Notes: generated from the letters alone by a model not told the origin. A stretch of DNA of 12,118 nucleotides from Bacteroidota bacterium (GCA_003242315.1 QGUY01000113.1:1-12118), one strand, 5' to 3'; shown: positions 1 to 6,680, numbered from the stretch's first letter. Program-made: numbers and translations.

Positions 1-1008
1 GTACCTTTATTAACGCAATCAAGCGCCTGTGGCGATCAGGTGACGATTACAGCGTCGCCTTCCGGCTCCTTCCTCTATCGATGGTACAGGAATGGAATAT
101 TTGACAACACGTTGGCAGGTCCACAAGTGATTGCTACCCAGGCAAACAACGGGCAGGCCTATACCGTGGAAATCTACAACCCGGTTACCGGATGCGCGCC
201 TGCATCTCAACCATTGGTGGTTTCAATCATCGGCACCCTGGAACTTGACCTTGAAGTAGGACTTGCCTGCGAGGGAAGTCCGTTTACCATTACCGGCACA
301 ACGAATGTCCCGGCAACTTATGAGTGGTGGTATGAGGGTGCGATGATCAATGGACAAACGTCTTCAAGCCTTACCGATACACGAGCCGGCAACTATCAGG
401 CCCGGGCGTTCTACCAGGGCTGTGTAGCCGAAGAATCTATTGATGTGACCTTGTCACCGGTTACACCCGGTTCCCTTCCTTCAGGAGCGACGATCTGCAA
501 TGATCCCGCGAACGCTGATGAAGAAACTCGTCAGGTGGAACTTGACCCGGGTGCGGGGTTTGCAAGTTACGCGTGGTTCAAAGACGGCGTACCGTTAGGC
601 ATCACCGACCGTGTGTTGACGGCGACAGAACCAGGTACCTATCGCGTTGACCTGGTGAATCTGGTGGGATGCACGTCGAGCGACCAGACCATTGTTGAAG
701 TCGAGTGCTTCCCGAAGATCGTGGTACCCAATGCGTTCCGTCCCACTGGCCGCGATGAAAACCGGGAGTTTTACGCATTTACCTACTTCATAGACGATAC
801 CGACTTTGAAGTGCTGATCTTTTCACGCTGGGGCGAACTGATCTTCCAGTCGACCGACCGTGAGTTCCGGTGGAATGGTGGCTACAACAACAACCCGTCG
901 AAACCGTTGCCCCCGGGAACGTACGCGTACGTGATCAAGTACAAGAGTTCTTACCAACCCGAACGCGGCATCCAGGAAAAACGCGGCGGCGTTGTTCTTA
1001 TTCGGTGA
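1..1008 (+). CDS. Secreted Ig-like repeat protein with gliding-motility/T9SS type B C-terminal domain, 5' truncated
   Basis: The reading frame is open from base 1, so the gene starts upstream and 335 residues are visible; the GTG at 40 is internal. About 230 residues of beta-rich repeats come first, with paired cysteines and a recurring YxWxxxG-type core (YRWYRNG, YEWWYEG, YAWFKDG), as in Ig-like or PKD-like modules of Bacteroidota surface proteins. The last ~97 residues match the gliding motility-associated C-terminal (CHU_C) pattern: VVPNAFRPTG, then IFSRWGELIFQS, then WNGG, PPGTYAYVI and a final GGVVLIR. In this family that domain directs export across the outer membrane by the type IX system. 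The protein is therefore probably secreted or surface-bound, with an adhesive or structural role. The ligand cannot be told. The domain call is firm; the function is inferred. Confidence 0.9.
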   Translation, partial: VPLLTQSSACGDQVTITASPSGSFLYRWYRNGIFDNTLAGPQVIATQANNGQAYTVEIYNPVTGCAPASQPLVVSIIGTLELDLEVGLACEGSPFTITGTTNVPATYEWWYEGAMINGQTSSSLTDTRAGNYQARAFYQGCVAEESIDVTLSPVTPGSLPSGATICNDPANADEETRQVELDPGAGFASYAWFKDGVPLGITDRVLTATEPGTYRVDLVNLVGCTSSDQTIVEVECFPKIVVPNAFRPTGRDENREFYAFTYFIDDTDFEVLIFSRWGELIFQSTDREFRWNGGYNNNPSKPLPPGTYAYVIKYKSSYQPERGIQEKRGGVVLIR

Positions 1009-1024
1009 TCTTCAGCCTTTGGAT

Positions 1025-1087
1025 ATTTCCAGGAAATGGGGATAATTGTCCCTGAAGCAGACCTCCCTGCGGTCGGTCGCTTCAGGG
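1025..1087. other. Two palindromic structures in a gene gap
   Basis: Two dyads lie between the sorting-domain gene and the next gene. The first is a perfect 6-1-6 palindrome, ATTTCC-A-GGAAAT (1025-1037). The second is a hairpin: CCCTGAAGC (1050-1058), a bulged A, GACC (1060-1063), an 11-base loop, then GGTC (1075-1078) and GCTTCAGGG (1079-1087), giving 13 pairs. Neither side has a T-run, so a standard intrinsic terminator is not supported. The hairpin may be an RNA processing or end-forming structure, or a dispersed palindromic unit. Confidence 0.55.
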
Positions 1088-1109
1088 TGTATCCGAAAAA
1101 CCACTGTTT

Positions 1110-1457
1110 ATGAACCGATTGAAATATCTCGCCCTCCTGATGATCGTCGCCATCGCGGCATCTGGATTTCAGTTAATCAAGACAACGCTCAACATCACCG
1201 TACGGGACGGACTGGGAAATACCGTCGAAGGTGCAACAGTTCGGTTATTCGAAAATGAAGACGACTACAACAAAGAACAAAATGCCGTCGCCGAAGGTGT
1301 AACTGACGACAAGGGCGTTGTGAAATTCAAAGACCTGAAGGACATCGCCTACTTCGTCCTCGCTGAGAAGGATGACTTGAATAATTTTGGTGGCGGCGAA
1401 AAAACGGGGAAGCTAGAGGCGAAGAGGATCAACAAGGTTACAGTAGTCATCCAGTAA
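1110..1457 (+). CDS. Small secreted protein with a transthyretin-like/carboxypeptidase-regulatory-like beta domain
   Basis: The 115-residue product starts MNRLKYLALLMIVAIAASG, a short basic end followed by a hydrophobic stretch, which is a signal peptide or membrane anchor (cleavage probably near residues 18-20). No lipobox cysteine is present. The rest (LNITVRDGLGNTVEGATVRLFE, a charged segment, GVTDDKGVVKFKDL, then YFVLAEKDDL and a lysine-rich end finishing VTVVIQ) has the rhythm of small Ig/transthyretin-like folds such as carboxypeptidase regulatory-like domains: xVxVxDxxGNxVxGAxVxL, then TDxxGxxxFxxL. No catalytic motif is visible. It lies 101 bp after the sorting-domain gene with a hairpin between them, so it may have its own transcript. 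It probably acts in the periplasm or at the envelope. The fold is an inference from pattern; the function is unknown. Confidence 0.75.
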   Translation: MNRLKYLALLMIVAIAASGFQLIKTTLNITVRDGLGNTVEGATVRLFENEDDYNKEQNAVAEGVTDDKGVVKFKDLKDIAYFVLAEKDDLNNFGGGEKTGKLEAKRINKVTVVIQ

Positions 1458-1470
1458 AGTGATGAAGTCT

Positions 1471-1689
1471 CTGACTTCCAAGTTCCTGCAAAGAGGAAAA
1501 AGTGTTTACGTGCGTACGTGTTTATGTGTTTACGTTGTGTGGCTTCCGAGCTTCTGCATCCTTGCCAGTGATTGCTTAATCCAAAGGCTGTATTTGAACC
1601 CTCGGATTCCGCATTAACTTTCCACAGAAGTACAAGATTGGAAGTCAGGAAACGTAAACACGTACGCACATAAACACGTAAACACGTTA
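1471..1689. repeat. Inverted pair of 8-bp-word tandem arrays at a convergent gene boundary
   Basis: The left arm (1504-1535) is four perfect 8-base words in the order a-b-c-a, where a is GTTTACGT, b is GCGTACGT and c is GTTTATGT. The right arm (1652-1683) is the same word set on the other strand; read as reverse complement its order is a-c-b-a. An 11-base inverted pair, CTGACTTCCAA (1471-1481) and TTGGAAGTCAG (1638-1648), accompanies the arrays, but on a different side of each. The right arm runs directly into the stop codon of the serine hydrolase gene (TTA at 1687-1689). The element fills most of the gap between two convergent genes. It holds no ORF of its own; it could end transcription from both sides. 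Confidence 0.8.
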
Positions 1690-2586
1690 ATGCCACTCCT
1701 CCGCTCCTTCCGCCGGTTTCCATCCAAAATCTGGTTCAAAATAATTCCAAAGCAACCGTGATACATCGCGCAGGAGAACATTGCCGGCATTATCGGGCGT
1801 CCAGCGGGTATCTTCGAAACGATCGGCGATGACGCAAAAGACGTAGTCACCGTGGGGAGCGTTGACGAGCACCACTTCAGAACGATAGTGATCCAGCGAT
1901 CCGGTCTTTGATGCAGCCTGCACGTACGGAGGCAACTGGGAGAGCGATGAGCCGTCCCAGAAAATGCGTACGAGGTTGCGGTATATTCGCTCGCTGGCAC
2001 GGGGACTCACCACCTTATTGTTTCGTATCATCGATACAAGATTCGCCATCTCGCGTGGTGTCGTTTGTCCCCATCCATATCGCTTCCAGGCATCTTCGCG
2101 ACCGGGCGTTCTTGAGTTGACGCGAGTATGAGTGAATCCGTTATTCTCCAGCCAGGCATTAATCGTGACACCTCCACCCGCCATCTCCTGACTCCAGATG
2201 CTGGCGGTGTTGTCGCTTACCGTGATCATCAGCATAAGCACTTTCGCCAGCGAAATTTTTTGGCCATCCTTAAACGAACCCAAAACATCTTCACCCACTT
2301 TCGACGCGAGGGAGTCGCGATACGTAAGCACTGTGTCGTATTTCAATTCACCCTTTTCGATTTTGTCGAAGATGCCGATCGTGATCGGAATCTTGATCAT
2401 GCTTGCCGTCGAGAACACCGTGTCCGCATTGATGGCCACTTCTTCTCCGGTCTTCAGATGTCGGACATAAATCCCAACGCGTCCTGGAAATTCAGACACG
2501 AGTTGCTGAAGTGAACGATTGAGATCACGTTGCTGCGCGACAGCCACATTGCAGCATACGAACAGGAGAAAGAAAAGTGGTTTCAT
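1687..2586 (-). CDS. Secreted serine hydrolase, class A beta-lactamase fold
   Basis: The 299-residue product has a signal peptide (MKPLFFLLFVCCNVAVAQ, probable cleavage after AVA at 17). The serine-hydrolase triad motifs of the penicillin-recognising fold are all present and correctly spaced: S62-M-I-K65 (SxxK), S124-D-N126 (SDN) and K227-T-G229 (KTG). The nucleophile is Ser62. The omega-loop region (about 157-175, with GREDAW and GWGQTTP) does not show the usual ExxLN motif of class A beta-lactamases; Glu164 is the only acidic candidate near the expected place. The protein could be a beta-lactamase-like enzyme, a DD-peptidase or another periplasmic serine hydrolase. The gene is divergent from the Sua5 gene, and its stop codon abuts the word-repeat element. 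No other start fits the signal peptide. The family is sure; the substrate is not. Confidence 0.9.
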   Translation of the reverse strand: MKPLFFLLFVCCNVAVAQQRDLNRSLQQLVSEFPGRVGIYVRHLKTGEEVAINADTVFSTASMIKIPITIGIFDKIEKGELKYDTVLTYRDSLASKVGEDVLGSFKDGQKISLAKVLMLMITVSDNTASIWSQEMAGGGVTINAWLENNGFTHTRVNSRTPGREDAWKRYGWGQTTPREMANLVSMIRNNKVVSPRASERIYRNLVRIFWDGSSLSQLPPYVQAASKTGSLDHYRSEVVLVNAPHGDYVFCVIADRFEDTRWTPDNAGNVLLRDVSRLLWNYFEPDFGWKPAEGAEEWH

Positions 2587-2663
2587 GGTTAAGGTTCCCG
2601 GACAGTAATGAACTCAAAATACACAATATCGTGTACCCCTGCATCTGCGACTGCATCTGTATC

Positions 2664-2699
2664 AAAACCATTCAGCGGATAAAAACCATTCAGCGGATA
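2664..2699. repeat. Perfect 18-bp tandem duplication in the divergent intergenic region
   Basis: The unit AAAACCATTCAGCGGATA occurs twice in exact tandem, 2664-2681 and 2682-2699. It lies between the divergent serine hydrolase and Sua5 genes, ending 27 bp before the Sua5 start. It may be a slippage duplication or a doubled binding site. If an upstream in-frame start of the Sua5 ORF were used, it would be read as a TIQRIK repeat, which is not plausible for the family. Confidence 0.85.
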
Positions 2700-2726
2700 G
2701 CAGAAAAATCGGTTTATTTGCGGCTC

Positions 2727-3680
2727 ATGGTGGAGATTGGAACGGATATCGGAAAAGCAGCTGAGCACCTGAAAGCAGGGCGTTTGGTGGCGATCCCCAC
2801 AGAGACGGTGTACGGTCTCGCGGGCAACGCGCTCGATGACCGGGCAGTCGCGACCATATTTTCCGTGAAGAATCGGCCGCGCTTCGATCCCATCATCGTT
2901 CACATAACCGGTCTTGCCCAGGCCGCACGGCACACAACAGACATCCCGCAAAAAGCCAGGGCGCTTGCAGAAGCATTCTGGCCGGGTCCCCTCACGTTGC
3001 TCCTGAAGAAGAACGAAACGATACCCGACCTGGTCACGGCGGGCTTTCCTGAAGTAGGCTTGCGTGCTCCTGCGCATCCCCTCACACAGGCACTGCTGGA
3101 GCAACTGCCTTTTCCATTGGCGGCACCAAGTGCAAATCCCTTTGGATATATCAGTCCGACGCGCCCCGAACACGTCAATGAACAGCTGGGCGACAAGATC
3201 GCGTACATCCTTGATGGCGGGCCGTGTACGATCGGTATCGAGTCGACCATCATTGGATTTGATGGAGACGGACAAGCTATACTGCACCGTCTCGGGGGCC
3301 TGAGCGTTAATCAGGTTGAAGCCATCATCGGCAAGGTCATCATCCGCACAAATGCATCATCCGATCCTCGTGCGCCGGGTCAATTGAAAAGTCACTACGC
3401 GCCGGCAAAACCATTGATCATAGGCGACATCGACACGATGCTCGCCGCCTACGATCCCAACGACGTTGCCGTGCTCTCCTTTCGAAAGTCGTATGACCTC
3501 CCCTATCAGACGGTATTATCCGAAGTCGGCGACATCGAAGAAGCAGCGCGCAACCTTTTCGCCGCCATGCGAATGCTTGAGAAGATGCCGGTGAAATTGA
3601 TTCTGGCCGAGTTCGTCCCGGATGAAGGGCTGGGCAAAGCGATTAATGACAGGTTAATGCGAGCCTCGGCGAAAGGCTGA
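2727..3680 (+). CDS. L-threonylcarbamoyladenylate synthase, Sua5 type
   Basis: The enzyme makes threonylcarbamoyl-AMP from threonine, bicarbonate and ATP, the first step of t6A formation at position 37 of ANN-decoding tRNAs, in the cytoplasm. The 317-residue product has the YrdC-like domain in front: IPTETVYGLAGNA (23-35), KNRPRFDPIIVHI (48-60), FWPGPLTLLL (84-93), PLAAPSANPFG (130-140) and GIESTII (170-176). The APGQLKSHYAP linker (216-226) and a ~90-residue C-terminal Sua5 domain follow, so this is the long form and not the short TsaC form. The frame is open further upstream, to about 2577, but the extra residues come from the 18-bp tandem repeat and a Cys-rich nonsense stretch. The ATG at 2727 (MVEIGTDIGKAAEHLKAG) matches the usual N-terminus. 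A long hairpin with a T-run follows the gene. Confidence 0.95.
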   Translation: MVEIGTDIGKAAEHLKAGRLVAIPTETVYGLAGNALDDRAVATIFSVKNRPRFDPIIVHITGLAQAARHTTDIPQKARALAEAFWPGPLTLLLKKNETIPDLVTAGFPEVGLRAPAHPLTQALLEQLPFPLAAPSANPFGYISPTRPEHVNEQLGDKIAYILDGGPCTIGIESTIIGFDGDGQAILHRLGGLSVNQVEAIIGKVIIRTNASSDPRAPGQLKSHYAPAKPLIIGDIDTMLAAYDPNDVAVLSFRKSYDLPYQTVLSEVGDIEEAARNLFAAMRMLEKMPVKLILAEFVPDEGLGKAINDRLMRASAKG

Positions 3681-3682
3681 AA

Positions 3683-3782
3683 CCCTATGTACCGTATGTG
3701 TGCCCTATGTGGTTCAAAGGATTGAATTGTTATTGAACCACATGGGGCACATAGAAGGCATATAGAACACATAGATTTTTTT
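3683..3782 (+). terminator. Long ACATAG-word inverted repeat with T-run, probable terminator of the Sua5 gene
   Basis: An 18-base arm (3700-3717) pairs with 3733-3750 at 17 of 18 positions, the odd one being a G-U pair, around a 15-base loop. Outside it, copies of the word CTATGT/ACATAG recur (3685-3690, 3769-3774), so an outer stem can also close. The final arm is followed at once by seven Ts (3776-3782). It begins 3 bp after the Sua5 stop and ends 32 bp before the phosphofructokinase start. It is both a word-repeat element and a good candidate for a rho-independent terminator on the plus strand. Confidence 0.7.
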
Positions 3783-3814
3783 CCCAACTTGTATTCCTGG
3801 TAACCAAACTCAAC

Positions 3815-4903
3815 ATGAAGAAGGCGCTGATTCTTACAGGCGGTGGCGATTGCCCCGGACTGAACGCAGTGATTAGAGCAGTTTACAAAAGAGCGAAACA
3901 AGAGCCCGACTGGGAGTTGTATGGAAGCATCGAAGCCTTTAACGGGGTTCTTTCCGAGCCTCGGCAGATCATAAAAATCACAAGTGAGCTTGTGGCCGGA
4001 ATTCACGTCAAAGGTGGAACGATCCTTAAGACCACTAACAAGGGTAACCCGCTCAATTTTCCGGTCGAGAAGCCAGATGGTACGGTAGTATTTGAGGACA
4101 GATCGGACGCGCTGGTGGAAAAACTGAAGGCGTTGAAGTTTGATGCCATCATCAACGTTGGCGGAGACGGATCCCAGCGCATTTCAAAAGCGCTGTTCGA
4201 CAAAGGCATACCGATGATCGGCGTCCCCAAGACGATCGACAACGACCTCTCGGCCACCGACGTCACGTTTGGCTTCCAGACAGCCGTGCAGGTGGCGACG
4301 GATAGCTTTGACAAGCTGGTTACAACGGCCGAGAGTCACCACCGCGTAATGATCATGGAGGTTATGGGCCGTGATGCAGGCTGGATCGCCCTTCACACTG
4401 CCATTGCAGGCGGGGCAGAAATATGTCTTATACCAGAAATTCCCTACGACATTAAGAAGATCCTTGAGCGGATCAGCCAGCGCTACTCCAGGGGAAAGGG
4501 CTTTGTAAACATCGTAGTTGCTGAAGGTGCGCACGCTATCGGTTCCACGACGGTAGGAGAAGGAGAAAAGGGATCTGAACATAAGAGGCTTCGCGGAATT
4601 GCCTACCAATTGTCGGATGAGCTCAAAGCAGCCGGATGCGTGGCCGAAGTCCGGGAGACGATCCTCGGGCACATTCAGCGTGGCGGAACGCCCACTGCGT
4701 ACGATCGCGTGCTGGCCAGCCTTTTTGGTGTCAAGGCTTTCGAGTTGGCACTGGAAGGAAAGTTTGGTCAGATGGTAACCTTCCGGAACAACCAGATCAG
4801 TTCGGTACCCCTGGAAGAAGCTACCCGGGAGTACAACTACGTCGACAAGAATTCCTATCTCGTGAAGGCCGCCCGTGGGTTGGGGATAAGTTTTGGTGAC
4901 TGA
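3815..4903 (+). CDS. pfkA: 6-phosphofructokinase, mixed-substrate group, predicted ATP-dependent
   Basis: It phosphorylates fructose 6-phosphate to fructose 1,6-bisphosphate, the committed step of glycolysis, in the cytoplasm. The 362-residue product shows GGGDCPGLNAVIR (9-21), INVGGDGS (113-120), GVPKTIDNDL (136-145) with catalytic Asp142, MEVMGRDAGW (181-190) and GHIQRGGTPTAYDR (285-298). At the site that reports the phosphate donor it has Gly119 (Gly104 of the E. coli enzyme) with Lys139 (Gly124 in E. coli). Family knowledge links Asp plus Lys with pyrophosphate use and Gly with ATP use, so this Gly/Lys pair points to ATP in a pyrophosphate-type scaffold. The ATG at 3815 sits directly on the conserved KKALILTGG strand. 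Phosphoglycerate kinase follows after a 90-bp gap. No clear promoter was found; the T-run terminator lies just upstream. Confidence 0.93.
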   Translation: MKKALILTGGGDCPGLNAVIRAVYKRAKQEPDWELYGSIEAFNGVLSEPRQIIKITSELVAGIHVKGGTILKTTNKGNPLNFPVEKPDGTVVFEDRSDALVEKLKALKFDAIINVGGDGSQRISKALFDKGIPMIGVPKTIDNDLSATDVTFGFQTAVQVATDSFDKLVTTAESHHRVMIMEVMGRDAGWIALHTAIAGGAEICLIPEIPYDIKKILERISQRYSRGKGFVNIVVAEGAHAIGSTTVGEGEKGSEHKRLRGIAYQLSDELKAAGCVAEVRETILGHIQRGGTPTAYDRVLASLFGVKAFELALEGKFGQMVTFRNNQISSVPLEEATREYNYVDKNSYLVKAARGLGISFGD

Positions 4904-4993
4904 TTCCGGACCGTCAAAAGATGTCTCCGACATTGTCGCGCGATTTGTTAACTTGGCGGTCTCAAAAAAATCAACAACACGCAATACACCACA

Positions 4994-6178
4994 ATGAAAA
5001 CAGTCGACGACATTAACTTCAGCGGCAAGCGCGCTTTGATTCGCGTAGATTTCAATGTGCCTTTGGACAAAGAATTCAACGTTACCGATGATAACCGAAT
5101 CCGGGCGACAATCCCCACCCTCAAGAAGATATTAAAGGATGGCGGCAGTTGTGTATTGATGTCGCACCTCGGCAGGCCCAAGTCCGGACCGGAAGACAAA
5201 TATTCGTTGCGCCATACCGTCGCGACGACGGAAAAGCTCCTCGGAACAAAGGTGAAGTTTGCCGGCGACTGCATCGGTGATGAAGCCTTCAAGTTGTCGT
5301 CAGCGCTGAAGCCCGGCGAAGTACTCCTGCTGGAGAATCTCCGTTTCTACAAGGAGGAAGAAAAGGGCGATGAAGGATTTGCTGAAAAACTTTCGCGTCA
5401 CGGAGACATTTATGTAAACGACGCATTTGGAACTGCCCACCGTGCCCATGCCAGTACTACCATCGTAGCGAAGTTCCTTGATGAAAAATGTGCCGGTTAC
5501 GTGATGGCAGCGGAGTTGAACAACGCAAAGCGTGTACTGGAAAACGCGGAGCGGCCCTTCACCGCGATCATGGGTGGAGCGAAAATCTCAGATAAGATTC
5601 TGATCATCGAGAAGCTGCTTGACAAGGTCGACAACCTGATCATCGGTGGCGGTATGTCATACACCTTCTTCAAGGCGATTGGCGGCAACGTCGGCAAGTC
5701 GATTGTTGAAGAAGATAAACTGGATCTCGCGAAGGAGCTTATTCAAAAGGCAAAGCAAAAGAATGTAGACCTCATGCTTCCTATTGATTCGGTGATCGCG
5801 GATAAGTTCGACAATGACGCACAGACCGAAGTAGCTCAAAACGGCAGCATTCGCGACGGATGGATGGGACTGGATATTGGTCCCCAGGCCGTGCAAGTCT
5901 TTTCAGAGGTGATTGAAAAATCAAAGACGATTTTGTGGAATGGCCCGATGGGTGTCTTCGAGATGGAGAAATTCGCTACCGGGACGAAAAAGATCGCGGA
6001 AGCCGTCGTCCGCGCTACCGAGAAAGGTGGCTTCTCTCTCATCGGCGGTGGCGACTCCGCAGCTGCTGTCAATCAACTCGGCTTCAGCGACAAGGTAAGT
6101 TACGTTTCAACCGGCGGCGGCGCGCTGCTGGAGTATTTTGAAGGAAAGGAACTGCCGGGCGTGAAAGCGTTGGATTAG
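4994..6178 (+). CDS. pgk: Phosphoglycerate kinase
   Basis: It transfers phosphate from 1,3-bisphosphoglycerate to ADP, giving 3-phosphoglycerate and ATP in glycolysis, and runs in reverse in gluconeogenesis. The 394-residue product has the normal length. It shows the substrate-site motifs RVDFNVPLD (17-25), SHLGRPKSG (57-65), LLENLRFYKEEEKGD (112-126) and NDAFGTAHRAHAST (142-155), and the nucleotide-site motifs GGAKISDK (194-201), IIGGGMSYTFFK (216-227), NGPMGVFE (316-323) and GGGDSAAA (351-358). The Arg and His substrate contacts of the family are present. The start ATG at 4994 gives the usual MKTVDDINFSGKRALIRVDFN opening. It follows the phosphofructokinase gene by 90 bp in the same direction. 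Co-transcription is possible, although a separate promoter in the gap cannot be excluded. Nothing is unusual in the protein. Confidence 0.97.
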   Translation: MKTVDDINFSGKRALIRVDFNVPLDKEFNVTDDNRIRATIPTLKKILKDGGSCVLMSHLGRPKSGPEDKYSLRHTVATTEKLLGTKVKFAGDCIGDEAFKLSSALKPGEVLLLENLRFYKEEEKGDEGFAEKLSRHGDIYVNDAFGTAHRAHASTTIVAKFLDEKCAGYVMAAELNNAKRVLENAERPFTAIMGGAKISDKILIIEKLLDKVDNLIIGGGMSYTFFKAIGGNVGKSIVEEDKLDLAKELIQKAKQKNVDLMLPIDSVIADKFDNDAQTEVAQNGSIRDGWMGLDIGPQAVQVFSEVIEKSKTILWNGPMGVFEMEKFATGTKKIAEAVVRATEKGGFSLIGGGDSAAAVNQLGFSDKVSYVSTGGGALLEYFEGKELPGVKALD

Positions 6179-6221
6179 CGATTTGGCACCCATCAAACTA
6201 ATCAGCCTTCCCCCATCTTTT

Positions 6222-6301
6222 ACCGCGAAGGCGCAAAGACGCAAAGGTGCGCCAGATATTTTGACTCTTTGCGCTGCTTTGCGTCTTTGCGTCTTCGGGG
6301 T
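6222..6301. repeat. GCAAAGAC-word inverted repeat after pgk
   Basis: The left arm 6222-6252 and the right arm 6271-6301 are inverted copies matching at 27 of 31 positions, with a 15-base identical core (CGCAAAGACGCAAAG) and an 18-base loop. The left arm is built from 8-base words (GCGAAGGC, GCAAAGAC, GCAAAGGT). A very long RNA hairpin would form on either strand. It lies 43 bp after the pgk stop. Only TTT follows the last arm, so termination is possible but not clear. I recall similar GCAAAGAC repeats from other Bacteroidota intergenic regions, but no search was made. Confidence 0.8.
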
Positions 6302-6370
6302 TTAAGAAAACAGGTACGCGTCCAGCCAACACCAACTTACATCCATCGCACGACACGTCGACCTGGCCCC

Positions 6371-6450
6371 CGCAAATCACAAATCGTACCTCACAAATCG
6401 AAAATCAAATCTAAAATCACTAATCACTAATCACTAATCACAAATCAAAC
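6371..6450. repeat. CTAATCA/CAAATCA heptamer repeat tract
   Basis: The tract is rich in AAATC words and ends in a 7-base tandem array: CTAATCA three times followed by CAAATCA (about 6419-6446). The first half is less regular (CACAAATCG, AAAATCAAATC). Related words on the opposite strand occur about 100 bp later (CGATTCACGAGCTACGATTTGCG near 6527-6549, and GATTTGAATCGCAAATC near 6627-6643), so a loose inverted partner exists. The strand bias is strong (very few G). There is no coding potential. Confidence 0.65.
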
Positions 6451-6647
6451 GCCAGCGTCCAACCCTCCGCACGCCCCTTGTCCCCTAAAGGGGCCCACCG
6501 CTGAATTGCCCAAGAGACCCCGATCTCCGATTCACGAGCTACGATTTGCGTTCGACAATTATTTAAACACGATTTCAATTCCAATAGCCCGGGCTTTATT
6601 GCAATTCGCGAAAAGCGTTCTATGAGATTTGAATCGCAAATCAAACA
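6451..6647. other. Non-coding stretch with a CCCCTAAAGGGG palindrome
   Basis: No convincing gene is seen between the heptamer tract and the minus-strand terminator. It holds a compact palindrome, CCCCT-AA-AGGGG (6482-6493), inside a pyrimidine-rich context, and scattered AATCG words that may belong to the preceding repeat. The minus-strand ORF that spans the area is translated from these repeats and has no protein character. Confidence 0.5.
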
Positions 6648-6680
6648 CCCCAAAAGAAGAAGGCCGCCCTCCTGGCGGCC
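6648..6680 (-). terminator. GC-rich hairpin with T-rich tail, minus strand
   Basis: GGCCGCC (6662-6668) and GGCGGCC (6674-6680) form a 7-bp GC-only stem around CTCCT. Read on the minus strand the stem is followed by TTCTTCTTTTGGGG, a T-rich tail. It lies 66 bp after the stop of the 82-residue membrane protein gene and fits as its intrinsic terminator. On the plus strand no T-run follows. Confidence 0.65.

Noticed and set aside
1299..1325. GGTGTAAC inside the 115-residue secreted protein gene
   Set aside because: It is within coding sequence and no GGCGTC follows at the required spacing.
1504..1683. CRISPR array reading of the regular repeats
   Set aside because: The units are 8 bases without unique spacers and are arranged as inverted arms, with no cas gene in the window.
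2577..2726. Upstream start for the Sua5-type synthase
   Set aside because: The extra 50 residues are encoded by the intergenic region with its 18-bp tandem repeat and overlap the divergent gene start; the ATG at 2727 matches the family N-terminus.
4941..4958. GATTTGTTAACTTGG before pgk as a Bacteroidota promoter
   Set aside because: It resembles TAnnTTTG only loosely and no TTG lies at the normal spacing; not strong enough to list.
4184..4984. Long minus-strand ORF opposite the phosphofructokinase gene
   Set aside because: It is the antisense shadow of a well-conserved gene and has no recognisable motif.
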